Positions 23,201 to 34,619 of a DNA stretch of 64,000 bases are shown piece after piece. Position numbers and translations under genes: made by a program. Positions within the stretch are counted from its first letter, which is position 1; each line of letters opens with the position of its first letter. Location of the stretch: positions 620,001 through 684,000 of the forward strand of contig NTMA01000009.1 of the NCBI GenBank assembly GCA_002917075.1, written 5' to 3'. Source of the stretch: Hawksworthiomyces lignivorus (lineage: Eukaryota; Ascomycota; Sordariomycetes; Ophiostomatales; Ophiostomataceae). Under the pieces are notes generated by a model. That model saw nothing but the letters and a program-made list of their open reading frames with translations, did no database searches and was not told the DNA's origin.

Positions 23201-24366
23201 CCACAAGGCATGAGGTTTTCACACTTCTTTTGACAGCTTATCGATTCTCCATATGGCGAGTTCCTCTCGCTGCAGCGGTGTGTGAACATCTGTTTACCGC
23301 AAAAGCAAGGGAGTGTCGGGCCCGTCGCTGTGCAGGGCGGGCAGGGACCGGCGTGGCAGACAGCCGGGCAGATATGGGGACAGTCGTCTCTTTTCCTGCC
23401 GCAAATGCGTCCGCACGAGTGAGGTGGCAGCGCGGCTGGCGCCACACTGAACTGCTTTGCCTTGCCACACCAACAGTTCTGCCGCCAATCCTCATCTGGC
23501 GACTGGGTGTTGCAAGCAGGGCAGCGCACCGTAAATTTGCGATCTCCGTCGTTTCCGCCATTGTTATCATGTGCCTCCTGATTTGCTTTGGCCCACCTTA
23601 AATAGCAATGCTGGTGAATGACATGCCAACACACATGGCATGCCCAGACTCTAGAAGATCGTACTACCGAGTTGAAACAGATGACGCAAGAATAGCTTCC
23701 ATTGTGAATGTCTGCGTGGATCCGCTTTGTCATAGCTTCCGCTGCTGACAGCGGTGCCCCGGACGTCTCGGCTGCTTCCTTGAATGGCTGTGACGGAATA
23801 GGTGCCGTGTCGCTGCTGCGCTGCTGATCGCTTTCCGGAGCAGATCCTGAAAGATGCCTAGCAAAGGGGCGAGAAGAAACAACGCGAGTCGCCTGATTCG
23901 CTCGAATGCTACTCTGGCCACCATAGCTAGCTTGGCCAGCATGGTTAGCCCGGCTAGCTTGGCCAGCATGGTCAGCCCGGCTAGCTTGGCCAGCTTGGCC
24001 AGCTTGGCCAGCATGGTCACCCCTACCGTGTCGGCCACCTCGGTCGTGGCCGTCTCGACGCCGACCTGTGCGGCCTCTGCCACGGGAAGTGGCATAGCCA
24101 CGGCCACGCTCCAAATGTGCTCGTTCTCTACCAGCAGGCAGCACCTCTGGAATGGTGTCTTGCCGGGAATCAACCCGTGGACTGTGTTGTGATACAACTG
24201 AGGATTCGATAACAGGTACTGGTGATAGTGTCGCCGCCGGCGTAGTTGTTCGGATGGGAAGACCACCGCTGTTCCTTGGTTCGCGGTTCCCATGGCCGGT
24301 TCTCACCTGTGGTGTCCAACTGCGAGCCTCCGGGTTCAGCCCCTGACCTGTTTCAGAGCTGGCCAT
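20277..24366 (-). CDS. fap1: NF-X1-type zinc-finger protein with R3H domain (FAP1/NFX1 family)
   Basis: Three exons are 24366-22103, 22012-21870 and 21793-20277, giving 1307 aa. Intron 1 is 90 nt (GTATGT...GGCAG) with a long pyrimidine tract. Intron 2 is 76 nt (GTAAAT...TGTAG). Both joins restore the finger sequence (KCQVHKCHLGCH and HGLSDCNQDEPC). An RG- and AGQ-rich head is followed by a RING/PHD-like C4HC3 segment starting CVICFN near residue 225. A series of Cys/His NF-X1 fingers follows (for example CGKHTCPLLCHKGPC), and an R3H domain lies near residues 890-930. A second conserved domain and an acidic tail complete the protein. Family members include human NFX1, a nucleic-acid-binding repressor with E3 activity, and yeast FAP1, which binds FKBP12. 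The role is therefore likely transcriptional or RNA-linked. Confidence 0.93.
23922..24017 (-). repeat. In-frame tandem repeat in the NF-X1 gene head
   Basis: Imperfect 9- to 27-bp units built on a GGCCAGCTTGGCCAGCATGG-like word (plus strand) repeat across about 95 bp. They encode a chain of AGQA and AGQASRA/N units. Unit number is likely to vary between strains because the copies are close to identical. Confidence 0.8.
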
Positions 24367-25334
24367 GTTACCGTGTGTTTTATAGATATTTATAAAGGGA
24401 ATTACAACTCAGAAAAGAAAGGAAAACTTGTGCTTCGTCCGTGGAACATGGCATAGCGGTGATGTGTTTGCCACTAAAGACGCACAACGAGGAGCTTTCA
24501 GCAAAGAAATACTTAGAAATATGCTGGTATGCAGTGCTTGGCTTTCGTGCGTGAAGACAAAGTCTTGGAAGAACGCACAACTATTAGAGGGTAGAGATAG
24601 GAATGAAGGTGCAAGAAAGAGAGAAAAAGAGAAAAAGAGAAGAGTGAAGATGCTGTGAAGACGTCTGTATCGCCTGCGGATCTAGAGTTCAAATTTTCTG
24701 CGCCTTGCTCGAATTTTAATAAGCAGGCAGCGATCAGAGAGCTCAACCACTGTAGAATATTGGCTGTTCTACCAAGCTGCACCAAAACACACGTGACTTA
24801 CGGTAGTAAAAGCCACTATAGTTTGCCCGCCTGTGAAGCTAAGCTCGCTGGAAGCTCCACTGAAAGCGGTAATAGTAGAGGTGCTGATTGTGGCAAGGTT
24901 TATTATGACTGGCCCGGAACTTCCCTAGACGAGGCACTTTAGCTCGCCTAGCACGGAAAGAGTCACTTGGGGCCTGTGAAAGAGCTGCCGGTTATTCGTC
25001 TTTCGGCAGCGACGATCTTGTAACTACCCATGCTACCTAACTACCATGTACATATGTAGGCTTATGTAGGGTGGTAGGCTAATTATTTATTGAACCCAGG
25101 CAGCTGCGGCGTATCTAAGATTGATGACATGACTCACTTCTGCAAAGAAATACGAAATAGGAAATTTCAAAAAAAAAAAAAAAAAAAAAAATTGCAGACA
25201 GCCACTATCGTAAGAAAGATATCGCCATCCCACTGAATTAGAAGGAATTTGGACGCATTTATGAACATCTGATGCGACGCAAGTATGTGTTCTTTCCCTT
25301 TTTATGTATGTTTATGTCGCTGCTACACATCTCA
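24367..25334. other. Intergenic: NF-X1 promoter and reductase 3' side
   Basis: This nearly 1 kb separates two minus-strand genes. It contains a poly-A run of about 21 at 25170-25190. No open frame over 100 codons or with a recognisable domain is present. It should hold the NF-X1 promoter and the reductase 3' UTR. Confidence 0.5.
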
Positions 25335-28300
25335 TTACTGATTTGTCCAAGTTTTCATCCAGGACCTCAGATACTTGCTAATTAGCTGAGTTTCGGCAAT
25401 GTTAGGACAGCTCGCCAAAGCTGGGCTAGCATGACAAGCCTTGGCAATATCAAACCGGACGCCTGCAGTTGTTGATCCATTGTAATTCTCTTCGAAATAA
25501 TCAGCCAGCTTTAAAGCTGGAAGGCGCTTGGAAGCTTCTGCACCGAGTACGTCGCCACGTGCTCGCAGTCTCTTTAGCCACTCCGATAGTGACACCGTCT
25601 CAAACTCGAGACCAGCCTCTTTAAAAGCGGGTAAAACTTCTTCATTCCAGGACACAACATGTGGCGCACAAATGTTGTAATACTGTCCTTTGAAATTGCT
25701 GCTGTCGCCTTTTGCAAGCTCTGTGCTATTTGCTTCGGATGATCCGTTGATCGCGCTGAAGCCATTGATGTGATCGATATGCGCTTCTGTGGCGCCGCCA
25801 ATGCCACTGCTGGTCTTAAGAGCACCGGCTATCTCTATGCACGAAGTGGCGACAACATCAACTGGAATCCACTCGCAGCGGCCCTTTTCGCTGTCAAGTA
25901 GAGGTAGAGCTTTAAGTTCAAGAGCGCTATTCACAATCAGCGGAATAGCCTCTTTATCGTTCCAGATACCGTGCTCGGTGTCTCCTGCGACCTGACCGAT
26001 ACGTAAGATAGCGATATTAGCCCCTTGTTGTGCAGCAGCTTCGCAAATTCGCTCTCCGACAAGCTTAGATTGTGCATAGCCCATATTCAAGGCATCGCTG
26101 TTAGACGAAAGCGGCCGTTCTTCTACAACCGCTGGTTTTCCATCTGGGCTTGGCACTTTTAAAGCGGTTGAAATACTGCTGGCGAAAATAACTCTGGCTG
26201 GTTGACGAGATGGCACCTGGAGCGAGAGTTGCAGTAAATTGTGCAGCCCTGCGATGTGCGATTCAAAGCTCAAAGTTGAGAGACCAAAGTGAACCGGCCA
26301 GGCAGCATGTATGATTACGGTGGTGTCGGCAACGAGTCCGTTATAATCAAACGAATCCAGACCCAAGTGTGGCTCTCCTAAATTAAATGTCTCCAAAACT
26401 ACAAGCTTCCGGGATATCGCGCGAGACGCGCTGATATGAAAGCCACGCTTCTTGAGAGACGCATGTACTCGTTTCAGGCTATGCGGACCACGGACGAGAC
26501 ATGTCACCCGCTCAACGTTGTTGTTATAAAGCAGTTGGTATAGAATATGAGCCCCTAGTGCGCCTGTGGCACCTGTCAGGATGACAGACTCGTTGCCTTC
26601 AACATGCTGCGGCTCAGTATCAAAGATAGAGTACTTTGAAATAAAGCTTTCCATCACAGCTTGAGAATCTTCGACTATGCTGCTGGTATGCTTGCCATTG
26701 ATAGTAGTGCTTGTACTGTCGTGCGCTAGAGAAGCTTTGCCTTCGCCTTGGAGAAGGCTGTGAAACAAAACAGCTAGGTTAGTAGTATTACGAGCATCAT
26801 ATATAACATTTGTCGGTAGCTTGTAATCGCCAAAGTCTAGCAGTTCCTGGAACAAGCGGCGAGCTTGGATAGCACGTAGGCTATCAACGCCAGAAGCAAA
26901 GAAATCCGCCTCGGTATTTGGTAATTCGATGTCGGTTTGAGTCCTGAAAGTATCGATAATAAAATCCTCGAGAGCGGGAATATCTAAAGGTTTCCTTGGC
27001 TTGGCGATGCCGTTATTTGTATCACTGCTGCTACCACCGCCCTCTAATCGAGAATAGATGGCGTTAATCTGAGACTCGAAGAGGTGGTAGGCGTTGTTGC
27101 GAATAATATTGCTCTTATCTGTGGCTGGATACTCAACGCCAAATGCAATTGAAGCAATTGTCTGACGCGTAATGCGTGCGAATTCGTCGGCAATGTTGTT
27201 GGCTTGCTCTATATAAGGCCAGACGGCTTGAATAAATTGGTCCTCAGTCATGGCTGCTGCAGCCTGCGCCCGGAAGAGGAGCATGCCGGGTACAGCACGG
27301 TCATTGCCGAACATTAGCGCGTCACGCACAAGAGGGTGCTCCCGGACAGTACCCTCCATGACCACCGGGAGAATCTTTTCACCTGTTATAAGGGTGATGC
27401 GATCATCCAGGCGAGCAACGTACTTCCAGATGTTAGGGATAGTCGGATGTGGAGTCAAGAGATCCTTTGAGTGGTAGGAGCCTGGCGGATCGTCTGAATT
27501 AGACATGAGTAAGGCTGGGTGCGACTTTAAGTACACGACCTCATATATCGCTCCTTCTATGTGCTTAAATTGAATGTGGTCTTGATGAGTGGCGTAGAAC
27601 CGTACATAGGCCCACGTGTCGTCCTCACCGGGGTTTCGCCGTATAGAGTCGCCAACAGGGCCAACCTCAGTCCTAGAGAGAAAATACTCAACATAAGAAG
27701 ACCTTATAAAATCCAATTTAAACTTTACCAAGAATTAAAACTTACATTCCAAAAACCACACCAAGGTTGACGCCAGCTTTAACCATACGGTCGCCAAGCT
27801 CATCAGGCGTTTTGGCACCAGCAGATGTAACATAACGGCACTGCTTTAGAATCTCAACACCGGCTGGATCCTCGGCAATCAGGCTCAGTGCATAGGGAAC
27901 ACAGTGGCAGATCTCTGGTAGAGTAGCCCGTAGAGCAGCAACAAGGTTGGCAGCAGTCAGAGGTAAATGCGGATTAAACAGATGGGCTGGGTAACGCATC
28001 CACATAGCCTGCAGAGAGGTAAGGAGGCCGTGGATGTGGTACCAAGGTAGAGCATTGAACGACCTCATTGGCATTCCAGTTAAAAGTGAGTTCATTACAC
28101 TGCGATGGGAAAGAAGCAGTGGTTTAGGGAGACCGGTTGACCCAGATGAGTGTATTATAAAAACCATTTGAACGTGCTCGGCGTCATAGTCTTCTATGTC
28201 TCGTGTGAATGGCTGAGTGGGTAGGTCCGGCCGGTCAAACTCCTCACGTAAAAGCATAGGCTGCAGCTTAATTTCAGGGCGCTCTTTTGACACTGTAGCC

Positions 28301-28860
28301 AGTGTAGAGCTGATTCGTACAGATTCACCATAGATAATTGTGTCAGATTCTGCCTTTCCTAAGAGGAAAAGGCATGCTGGCGGCCCTAAGCGGGCCGACA
28401 TAATCAAAACCCTGCAGCCAAGGCGGATCAGAGCAAAGAAGGTGATGACGAAAGAGAGATCGGACAAGGCATAAATTGTAACCATCTTTTTGCTGTTCTG
28501 CAGTAGAAAACAAGAAACGTTAGAAAAACAGCTGCAAGTGCACAACTAGGCTAGTCACATTAATTCTTACTCCTTCTGTAAAGAAGGTAAGATCAGCATA
28601 AAGAAAAGGTGTTCAAATTATACACGTACAGGGATAAAACCTCTTTCCACCAAGATCCAGCAAGCCTGATCAACCATACGGTCTAGGTCTGCGCCGGTAA
28701 AGTACTCGTAATCGGCAGGGTCATCCTTACGCCGAGGAACTGCTAGAATTGGAGATTGCTCTTTATCACGGGCGGCTAGACGAACAACATCGTCAATAGT
28801 ATAGCATTTGCCGAAACGTTCGATGCGTTCTGCAACAACTTGCTGCGTAATGGTTGCCAT
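25335..28860 (-). CDS. NRPS-like adenylate-forming reductase (A-T-R, about 1106 aa)
   Basis: Proposed exons are 28860-28630, 28497-27746 and 27672-25335. The 73-nt second intron is clear (GTAAGT...CTCTAG, restoring FGMTEVG). The 132-nt first intron is phase-consistent but could hide a microexon. The adenylation domain has the P-loop core HSSGSTGLPKP (about residue 185) and the A8-type segment LDDRITLITGEKILP. The carrier domain has its phosphopantetheine Ser in GVDSLRA near residue 592. The thioester reductase has TGATGALG near 690 and the short-chain dehydrogenase YAQSK near 858. Such enzymes activate a carboxylic or amino acid and release it as an aldehyde or alcohol. There is no condensation domain, so it is not a peptide synthetase. 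No backbone or tailoring gene flanks it, so the substrate is unknown. Confidence 0.9.
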
Positions 28861-31800
28861 GCTGGGCGTGAAAAAAAAGACTAAAAGTTATGATAACGGT
28901 TCAAGAAAATAGAAGAGAAGAAAGGACAGAGGCGCTAGCGAAATATGAGAAGAGAGAATTGCTTGGCGGTATAAGAAAAATATAATTAAACAGGAATAGG
29001 GAATAGGAAGTTTAGAGGTTTGTTTAGAAACCTGCAAGATTGGTTTGTGCAACCTGAAATGTAAGTTTGTGGGAGAGAGCTGTGACAGGGGCAGAAAACT
29101 AGAGGACACAAGAAAGAAGTTTTACAAGGAATAGAAAAGGTAAGACTGGAACTGGAACTAGCAGAACAAAGTATCAAGAAATATGGTTCTGTCACTCTTG
29201 TAATAGTAAATACAACTCGTCAAGGCAAGATCAGGAGATGTTTAGGTTGTTTAGCAAAGAAGACCATGATTTGTGGAACCTGGTGCGAGATTGTTTCCTG
29301 TAATGAAGGCAAAGAAAGTGAAGAAACAAGAAATATACAAAATATTCTAAGTTACGACCAGCGAATACACGCACACAGCTACATATACTCTTTTGAATCG
29401 GGAATTGTACTTCCTCAACGACGAATTTTTTTGGAGGGGGGGGAGGTATTTGGTCTATAGAACATACAACCAACAGAAGCTCAGTCTCTATTTCCAGGTT
29501 TCCAGGCAGAAAGAAGTAATAGAAGAAGGAGAAAAGCTTGTGCAAAAATGGAGGCCATGCACCTCAGCACTTTGTCACAAGTTGTCACATTTCATTTTAC
29601 AGTGCGAGTAAAAATGGTCTAGTGCTCGCTTGATATAGGGTAGGATTTCTTACAGAAGGACATTACGTCTCAGTTAGTTTGCAAATCTAATATAGGAAGA
29701 ACAAAGAGACAATCCTTCAAAAAATTGTATTGTAGTTGATCTATGCAGTGAAATATGGGCCTACACATATAAAAGCACGAGAGACCGACAAAAAAGGAGC
29801 ACGAGTATGATGTGAGATAAGACGAATGCCAAGCATACCTATGTGAGAAAAATAATTATCAAATATTAGTTTACAAAAGATGGAACAACATCGGCAATAG
29901 ACTTGGCTGTAAAGGAAATGCAGGAAATCATTTATGCTGTCAAATGGACTGGGCACTCAGTATTGAAATTCGGTGGAAATTGCCGCCATTGACGCCGCGT
30001 AACTTATTAGGCATACGGATATCCACACCGTAATGAGAGGGGATGAAGAAAGCAGAAGGGGAAAAAGATAGGACAAAAAATAAATTGAAAAATGACACGC
30101 AATGGCAGGTGAGCTACGAATTATGAAAACTATCAATGCACTCATCCAGCTGCATGTGGCATGCATGCATCTGCCCACGCCCCTCGGGAGTTTCATGGTT
30201 AGAACAATACGACGTGGCTTCTGATAATTTCACGTAGCTCAAGGAAAATACAGGAGCGGATATGTGCTGAGAGACATGCTTCTTTGCAGTATTCTGTATC
30301 TGGCCTGACGCTTGTACTAGATCGAGCACATAATTTTTGTTGTATTTCATTTTATGGTTGCTATGAGCTTCTTTTACACGTGAACGATCGCTCTTCTTAT
30401 TTCTAGCTCTACCATCATCTCATCCAGCGCAAAGGAAAAGAGTATCATGCGACAATAGCTTTTGAGGCGCTGGAAGGCCAATGGGGAAGCTGGTGGGGGA
30501 AGTCCGCCCAAGAGAAATGACTACCCTAGTACACGTATTAGATTAGTGGTTTGGATCGCGAGGGACGGACTACTGTACTACGAATACATACTACTGAAGC
30601 TTTGCCCTGCGGGTTACTATCTTGCTCAGGGTGCTATTATGTCGCACAGTACGACTACGCTGTAGTATCGGCAAGGTGGATACTTACAACCTCCTCTTTC
30701 CAATGTACTTGTACATATTAGGCATACTTGGACCTCGTAACCACAACGGACGGTTCCACCCCTGTAGCGGCTGCAACCCACAAAGCTAGCTATTCTTGAC
30801 CTGTAAGGCTTGTATTACTGGTGCCTGACTTGGTCTATCTATCTCTTTAGAGACGAAATAAGGCCTTTTATCTAGTTATATAAAGGCAATATGTACTGAG
30901 ATAATTGGATTAAACCCCTGTAAAATACCCATAAATGCCCCCCCCAAAATGCGTACAAATATGAAAACAATGGAACGGCACCCCTCTATATAAGAGGAAG
31001 TTGCATTGTACCCTAGTCCACGGTAGCCTAGGAAAACAAGGCATTTTTTTCTCGTCACTAAGAAGATACTTGTGCGGTGCGTCCCGCGTCGAGCTAACGC
31101 TAGTCCTGGGTATCTTTGTGCACAAAATCCAACGATGGCACCGCTTTCTCGTCTAAATGTGCAACGTGCATGTTAGTTTCAAATTCCTGGCGACTGGTGC
31201 GATGTATGGCTTGCGACAACCACGGGAAAAACGAAGCAGGGGGGTTGCCTGTGGCCCCGCTGCAAGATGACTTGAATTGTTGCATCACCTTTTGTTAGCC
31301 TTTCGAATCGCAGAGATGAAGCATTGATGTTCGGACAGCATGCCAGCCAAGTAAAAAGGAAAGCTGTAGCTCTTCTAGTGATGATGATTTAATTGCTATC
31401 TGGGAAAGTGCTTTACTTTGACGACGGAAAATGCATTTTTGATTAAAATCAAGACCAAAAAAGTTGCTGCAGCCAATGTGCTGCACTTTTAATATAATTT
31501 TTCACCAGGACTGCCCTGCCTAGGAACTGACTTTTCGTTCTCTATCGTATCAGCGATTGGGCTTTCGACCGCTGTTACTTATAGTGACCCGCAGTGTCTA
31601 GTTGCCGCTACGGCAATTCGTGGTGAGCTGTAATTTTGAGATTTATTGACAGCAAAATGCCTTGCTAGAATAACTGCCAAGGGGAGAGCCATGGGCAAAA
31701 ATGCCCTGATTCGCTGGATCCTGCCACTGCGTGATATCCGATATGTATATGCCATCATAGTGACTTGTAAAGCGATGGAAAATTGCTCGTTGCACAACTG

Positions 31801-32053
31801 TAGGCAGTCTGCTCGGTTGCGATATCTTTTTTGCTAACAGAGCGGTGAATGAGAAGACACAAGGCGAGGCGTACGCGTTGATTTCTTGGATGAGATGCTA
31901 CGGCGCTCTCTCCTCTGGGACTTTGCGTTAAAAACGATAGACCTCGCCGCCTTATAGAATGGGGACGACCTGATAGGAACCTTCCAGTCGCCCAGGTAAC
32001 CTCAAGGATCTTCGGCAGGCCAAAGCCACCTCTGGTGGCAGCAGCAGCCACTT
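28861..32053. other. Intergenic: reductase promoter and gene-free 3.2 kb
   Basis: This is AT-rich sequence upstream of the reductase and downstream of the F-box gene. The many small frames (60-104 codons) are scattered on both strands with no family resemblance. A G-run occurs at 29436-29446 and a C-run at 30939-30945. I see no RNA gene, transposase or terminal repeat. Confidence 0.5.
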
Positions 32054-33605
32054 TCACTCGTCTTCGTCAGAGCCTCGCCAGACGATCCGGCTCTCGTCGT
32101 CCTTGCTCCACCACCCAGAACCCCCATTCAGCCAGATCTCATGACGTCGCTCCCTGGACGCTTCCAGCTCGTCGCGGGGTAGATCGCGGTACGCCTGCAG
32201 CGGGTCGTTGGGCACTGCCAGCTGGTCGCGGGCGTCTGCGGCGAACGCGCCAAGCCGGTCCAGGCGCTCCTCGTCCCAGAACACGTAGCCCCAGCGCCGG
32301 TGCAGCTTGAGGTCTTTATGCACGAGTAGCAGGTGTGGAAGGGCGTCCTCATGGAGGTGCGCAAATATGCGCGCCGGTCCCGGGTCCGCATCGCAGGCGG
32401 CAGGTCTAAACGGCTCGCCGAGGACGAGTGCGCGCGCACGCGGCGGCAGATCAGCGAGCTGCGCGTGCACGTTCATGGTCGCCAGTGCCGGCGGTAGCTG
32501 GCGAGACGCCTGTCGCAGCCGCTGGTAGACAAACAGAGACGAGCCAACGTAGGAGTCGCCTGCGCCGCTGAGGGTGTGCAGGGCATGGTGGAGTTCCTTG
32601 TACGTCACGGCCTCAGTGACAGCGCGCACCGTCGCTAGCCCGCGGCTCAAGATACCCTGTGCGTACCAGGAGCTCTCGTGCGTGATGAGGTCGTCGCGGA
32701 AGAAGCCCGCGGCGACGTCGTGCTGCACGATGTAGTTGAATCCTACACATAGGATAAACTGTTAGCGCACCGCCTGCGAAGAAGGAAGGGGAGTAGCTAT
32801 TCTCTGGCGCTTCTGCCACTGGAGATTCGCAAGCACCGTCGCTGGCATGGGAGGCCATGTCTTCTATACCTGGTGCAGCTAGAAATGTGAGGAGGTCGCT
32901 GAGACAGCTGAGCTGCTCCAGCTCATACTTGGCTAGCCTCGAAAGCCATTCCTTCCAATAATTATCATCTCGGGGATCGACCCTGTAAAGGCCGCAGAGC
33001 ATCTCGAAGCGGTACAGGGCTCGCTGCAGACGATGCAATTCTGCCACTGACAGCTCATAGGATGGCGGCAGCGGCAGTGCCGTCTCGTCTTCTGGCAGCT
33101 CGTAGGATGGCTGCGGTGATAGTTCCGTCTCGGCTGCCACAGTGTCACCGCTATCCTCGCCTATTTCGTCTCCCGAGCCAGCGGCTACCTGGAAGGGAGG
33201 CTGGCTCAGCAACTGGTTTGCCAATGTCTGCGCGAAGAAATTTACGTGCGAGTGGAGGCGGTAAACGGAGAGCGCATCAACGAAAGACCATTTGACCGGG
33301 GGATAGTTGACGCCTGGCCGCACGAGGTACTCCTGGACAAAAGCGGAAAGGGCCCGTGAGTCGCGCACCCGCAGGCGAGAGGCAGCAAGTGCTATGGCAG
33401 CCTCGTGTTGAATATCGGGGTGGATATGGCGCGAGAGCACTAGCGTTGTGATCGCTTGGTTAGCCGACAATAACGCGTGGTAAAATGCGGAGTTCGACTG
33501 TGCCAGTGCTTGCAGAGTAGGAATATCAGGGCTAAAAGCGAGGATGTGGAGGAGAAGTTCTAGTGGCAGGCGGAGGATTGCTGGAGGCAGCACATTATCA
33601 CTCAT
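32054..33605 (-). CDS. F-box-like domain protein (two exons, 485 aa)
   Basis: Exons are 33605-32837 and 32742-32054. The 94-nt intron uses a weak donor (GTGCTT) but has a strong GCGCTAAC branch site and a TGTAG acceptor. It restores GFNYIVQHDVAAGFF in frame. Residues 8-50 (ILRLPLELLLHILAFSPDIPTL, then LAQSNSAFYHALL) look like an F-box helix set with the typical leading LP. F-box proteins usually recruit substrates to SCF ubiquitin ligases. The C-terminal 230 residues resemble uncharacterised fungal F-box proteins and I cannot name a substrate. A near-duplicate PSYELPEDE/PSYELSV segment lies at mid-protein. The ATG at 33605 is preferred, since the frame extends upstream only to a GTG. Confidence 0.72.
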
Positions 33606-34619
33606 GATAGTGACTTTGGTAGATCCTGACACGTGGAAGCTGACCCCGCAGCCGCAGACTTGACTTTGTTAAATGCGATACAATGTCCAACGGTCGGAGC
33701 TATATACAATGTCTCTAAGAGTCGCAAAAACTGGTCCTTCAGCGTCGAGATATGCTCGAAGTAGCATGCTGGCAAAGAGCAGAGATGCACGCCTCAGAGA
33801 CCGAGCGGCGGCGGCTGTCTGCGCAATGACTTTTGTTCGTGGGGATCCCGTAGGTAGCCTATGTGGGGAACAATCGAGGCCAGCTCCCAGGAACAGAAGA
33901 GCCAGCTTAGCGCCTGTGCAGATGAGCGCTGTTGCTTGAAGTGGACATGTTTCTTGGTGTCCAGGATGATTTCTTCATAAGTCAAGGCAGCTTTGATACC
34001 ATCAGGTATTATTTTACGATTTTGGCCAAATTCTGTTTTTGATAGGAAGTAATTATGATAGTAATCAACAGTCAGTTTAGCCTGGGACTGCCCCACTTTT
34101 CGCGCCATTTCTGCTGGTTGCTTAAACATCTCCAGAAGAGCTGGGCGTCCAGCCCCATCACGATAATGTCCTGGAACAGCATCCCCGCCTTCTCCTCGAG
34201 CGTCATCCAGCCCAGCAAGTCCTCGACCCGCTGGTCGATCGGCAGCTTCGCATCCTTGCACGGACTGTCGGCGCCGGGCTTTAAAGAAGTCATTGTTTGG
34301 GATAGAAATGGACAAGTTCGCTAAGCAGAATATCTCGAGACGTGTCAACGCCAAGAGGTCGATCGTAGGCTAACCTAACTAACTCTATATAAATGGAACA
34401 CTTAAGCCTAAGTCTCTAATAGAAAGTATGCCTATGTGCGTTAGAACCGCATTATTCCTGCGGCAATAAAAGTCTAAGGATAGAGACAGAGTCTCCAAAC
34501 TTCTGGTTTTTACCAGGATGAACCGTTGTCATAGACAGACAGTGGAATTTAACAACTTGTTTGAAGCAGTCTCTGCCGCCCACCTCTATCGATTAGCTAG
34601 CTCTCGTTGACTCGCAATG
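33606..34619. other. Intergenic with GH3 relic and no intact gene
   Basis: This 1 kb lies between the start of the F-box gene and the stop of the Zn2Cys6 gene. It contains a fragment of a glycoside hydrolase gene (listed separately). A 186-codon minus frame (34354-33794) overlaps that fragment in another frame and matches nothing I know. Confidence 0.5.
34150..34293 (-). pseudogene. Truncated 5' end of a glycoside hydrolase family 3 gene
   Basis: From an ATG at 34293 the frame encodes LPIDQRVEDLLGWMTLEEKAG followed by MLFQD. This is the opening signature of the GH3 N-terminal TIM barrel (beta-glucosidase/beta-xylosidase type). The resemblance ends after about 48 codons, and the frame closes at 34072 in unrelated sequence. 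The catalytic Asp, the second domain and the fibronectin-III-like end are all absent from the window, so no enzyme can be made. It looks like the remnant of a gene removed by deletion or rearrangement. The stretch is more GC-rich than its right flank. Confidence 0.7.

Noticed and set aside
30870..31110. Possible small AT-rich repeat element with C-run
   Set aside because: No terminal repeats, target duplication or second copy was seen in the window.
33794..34354. Minus-strand frame of 186 codons overlapping the GH3 fragment
   Set aside because: It reads the GH3 fragment in the wrong frame and the remainder matches nothing known. It probably joins unrelated sequence by chance.
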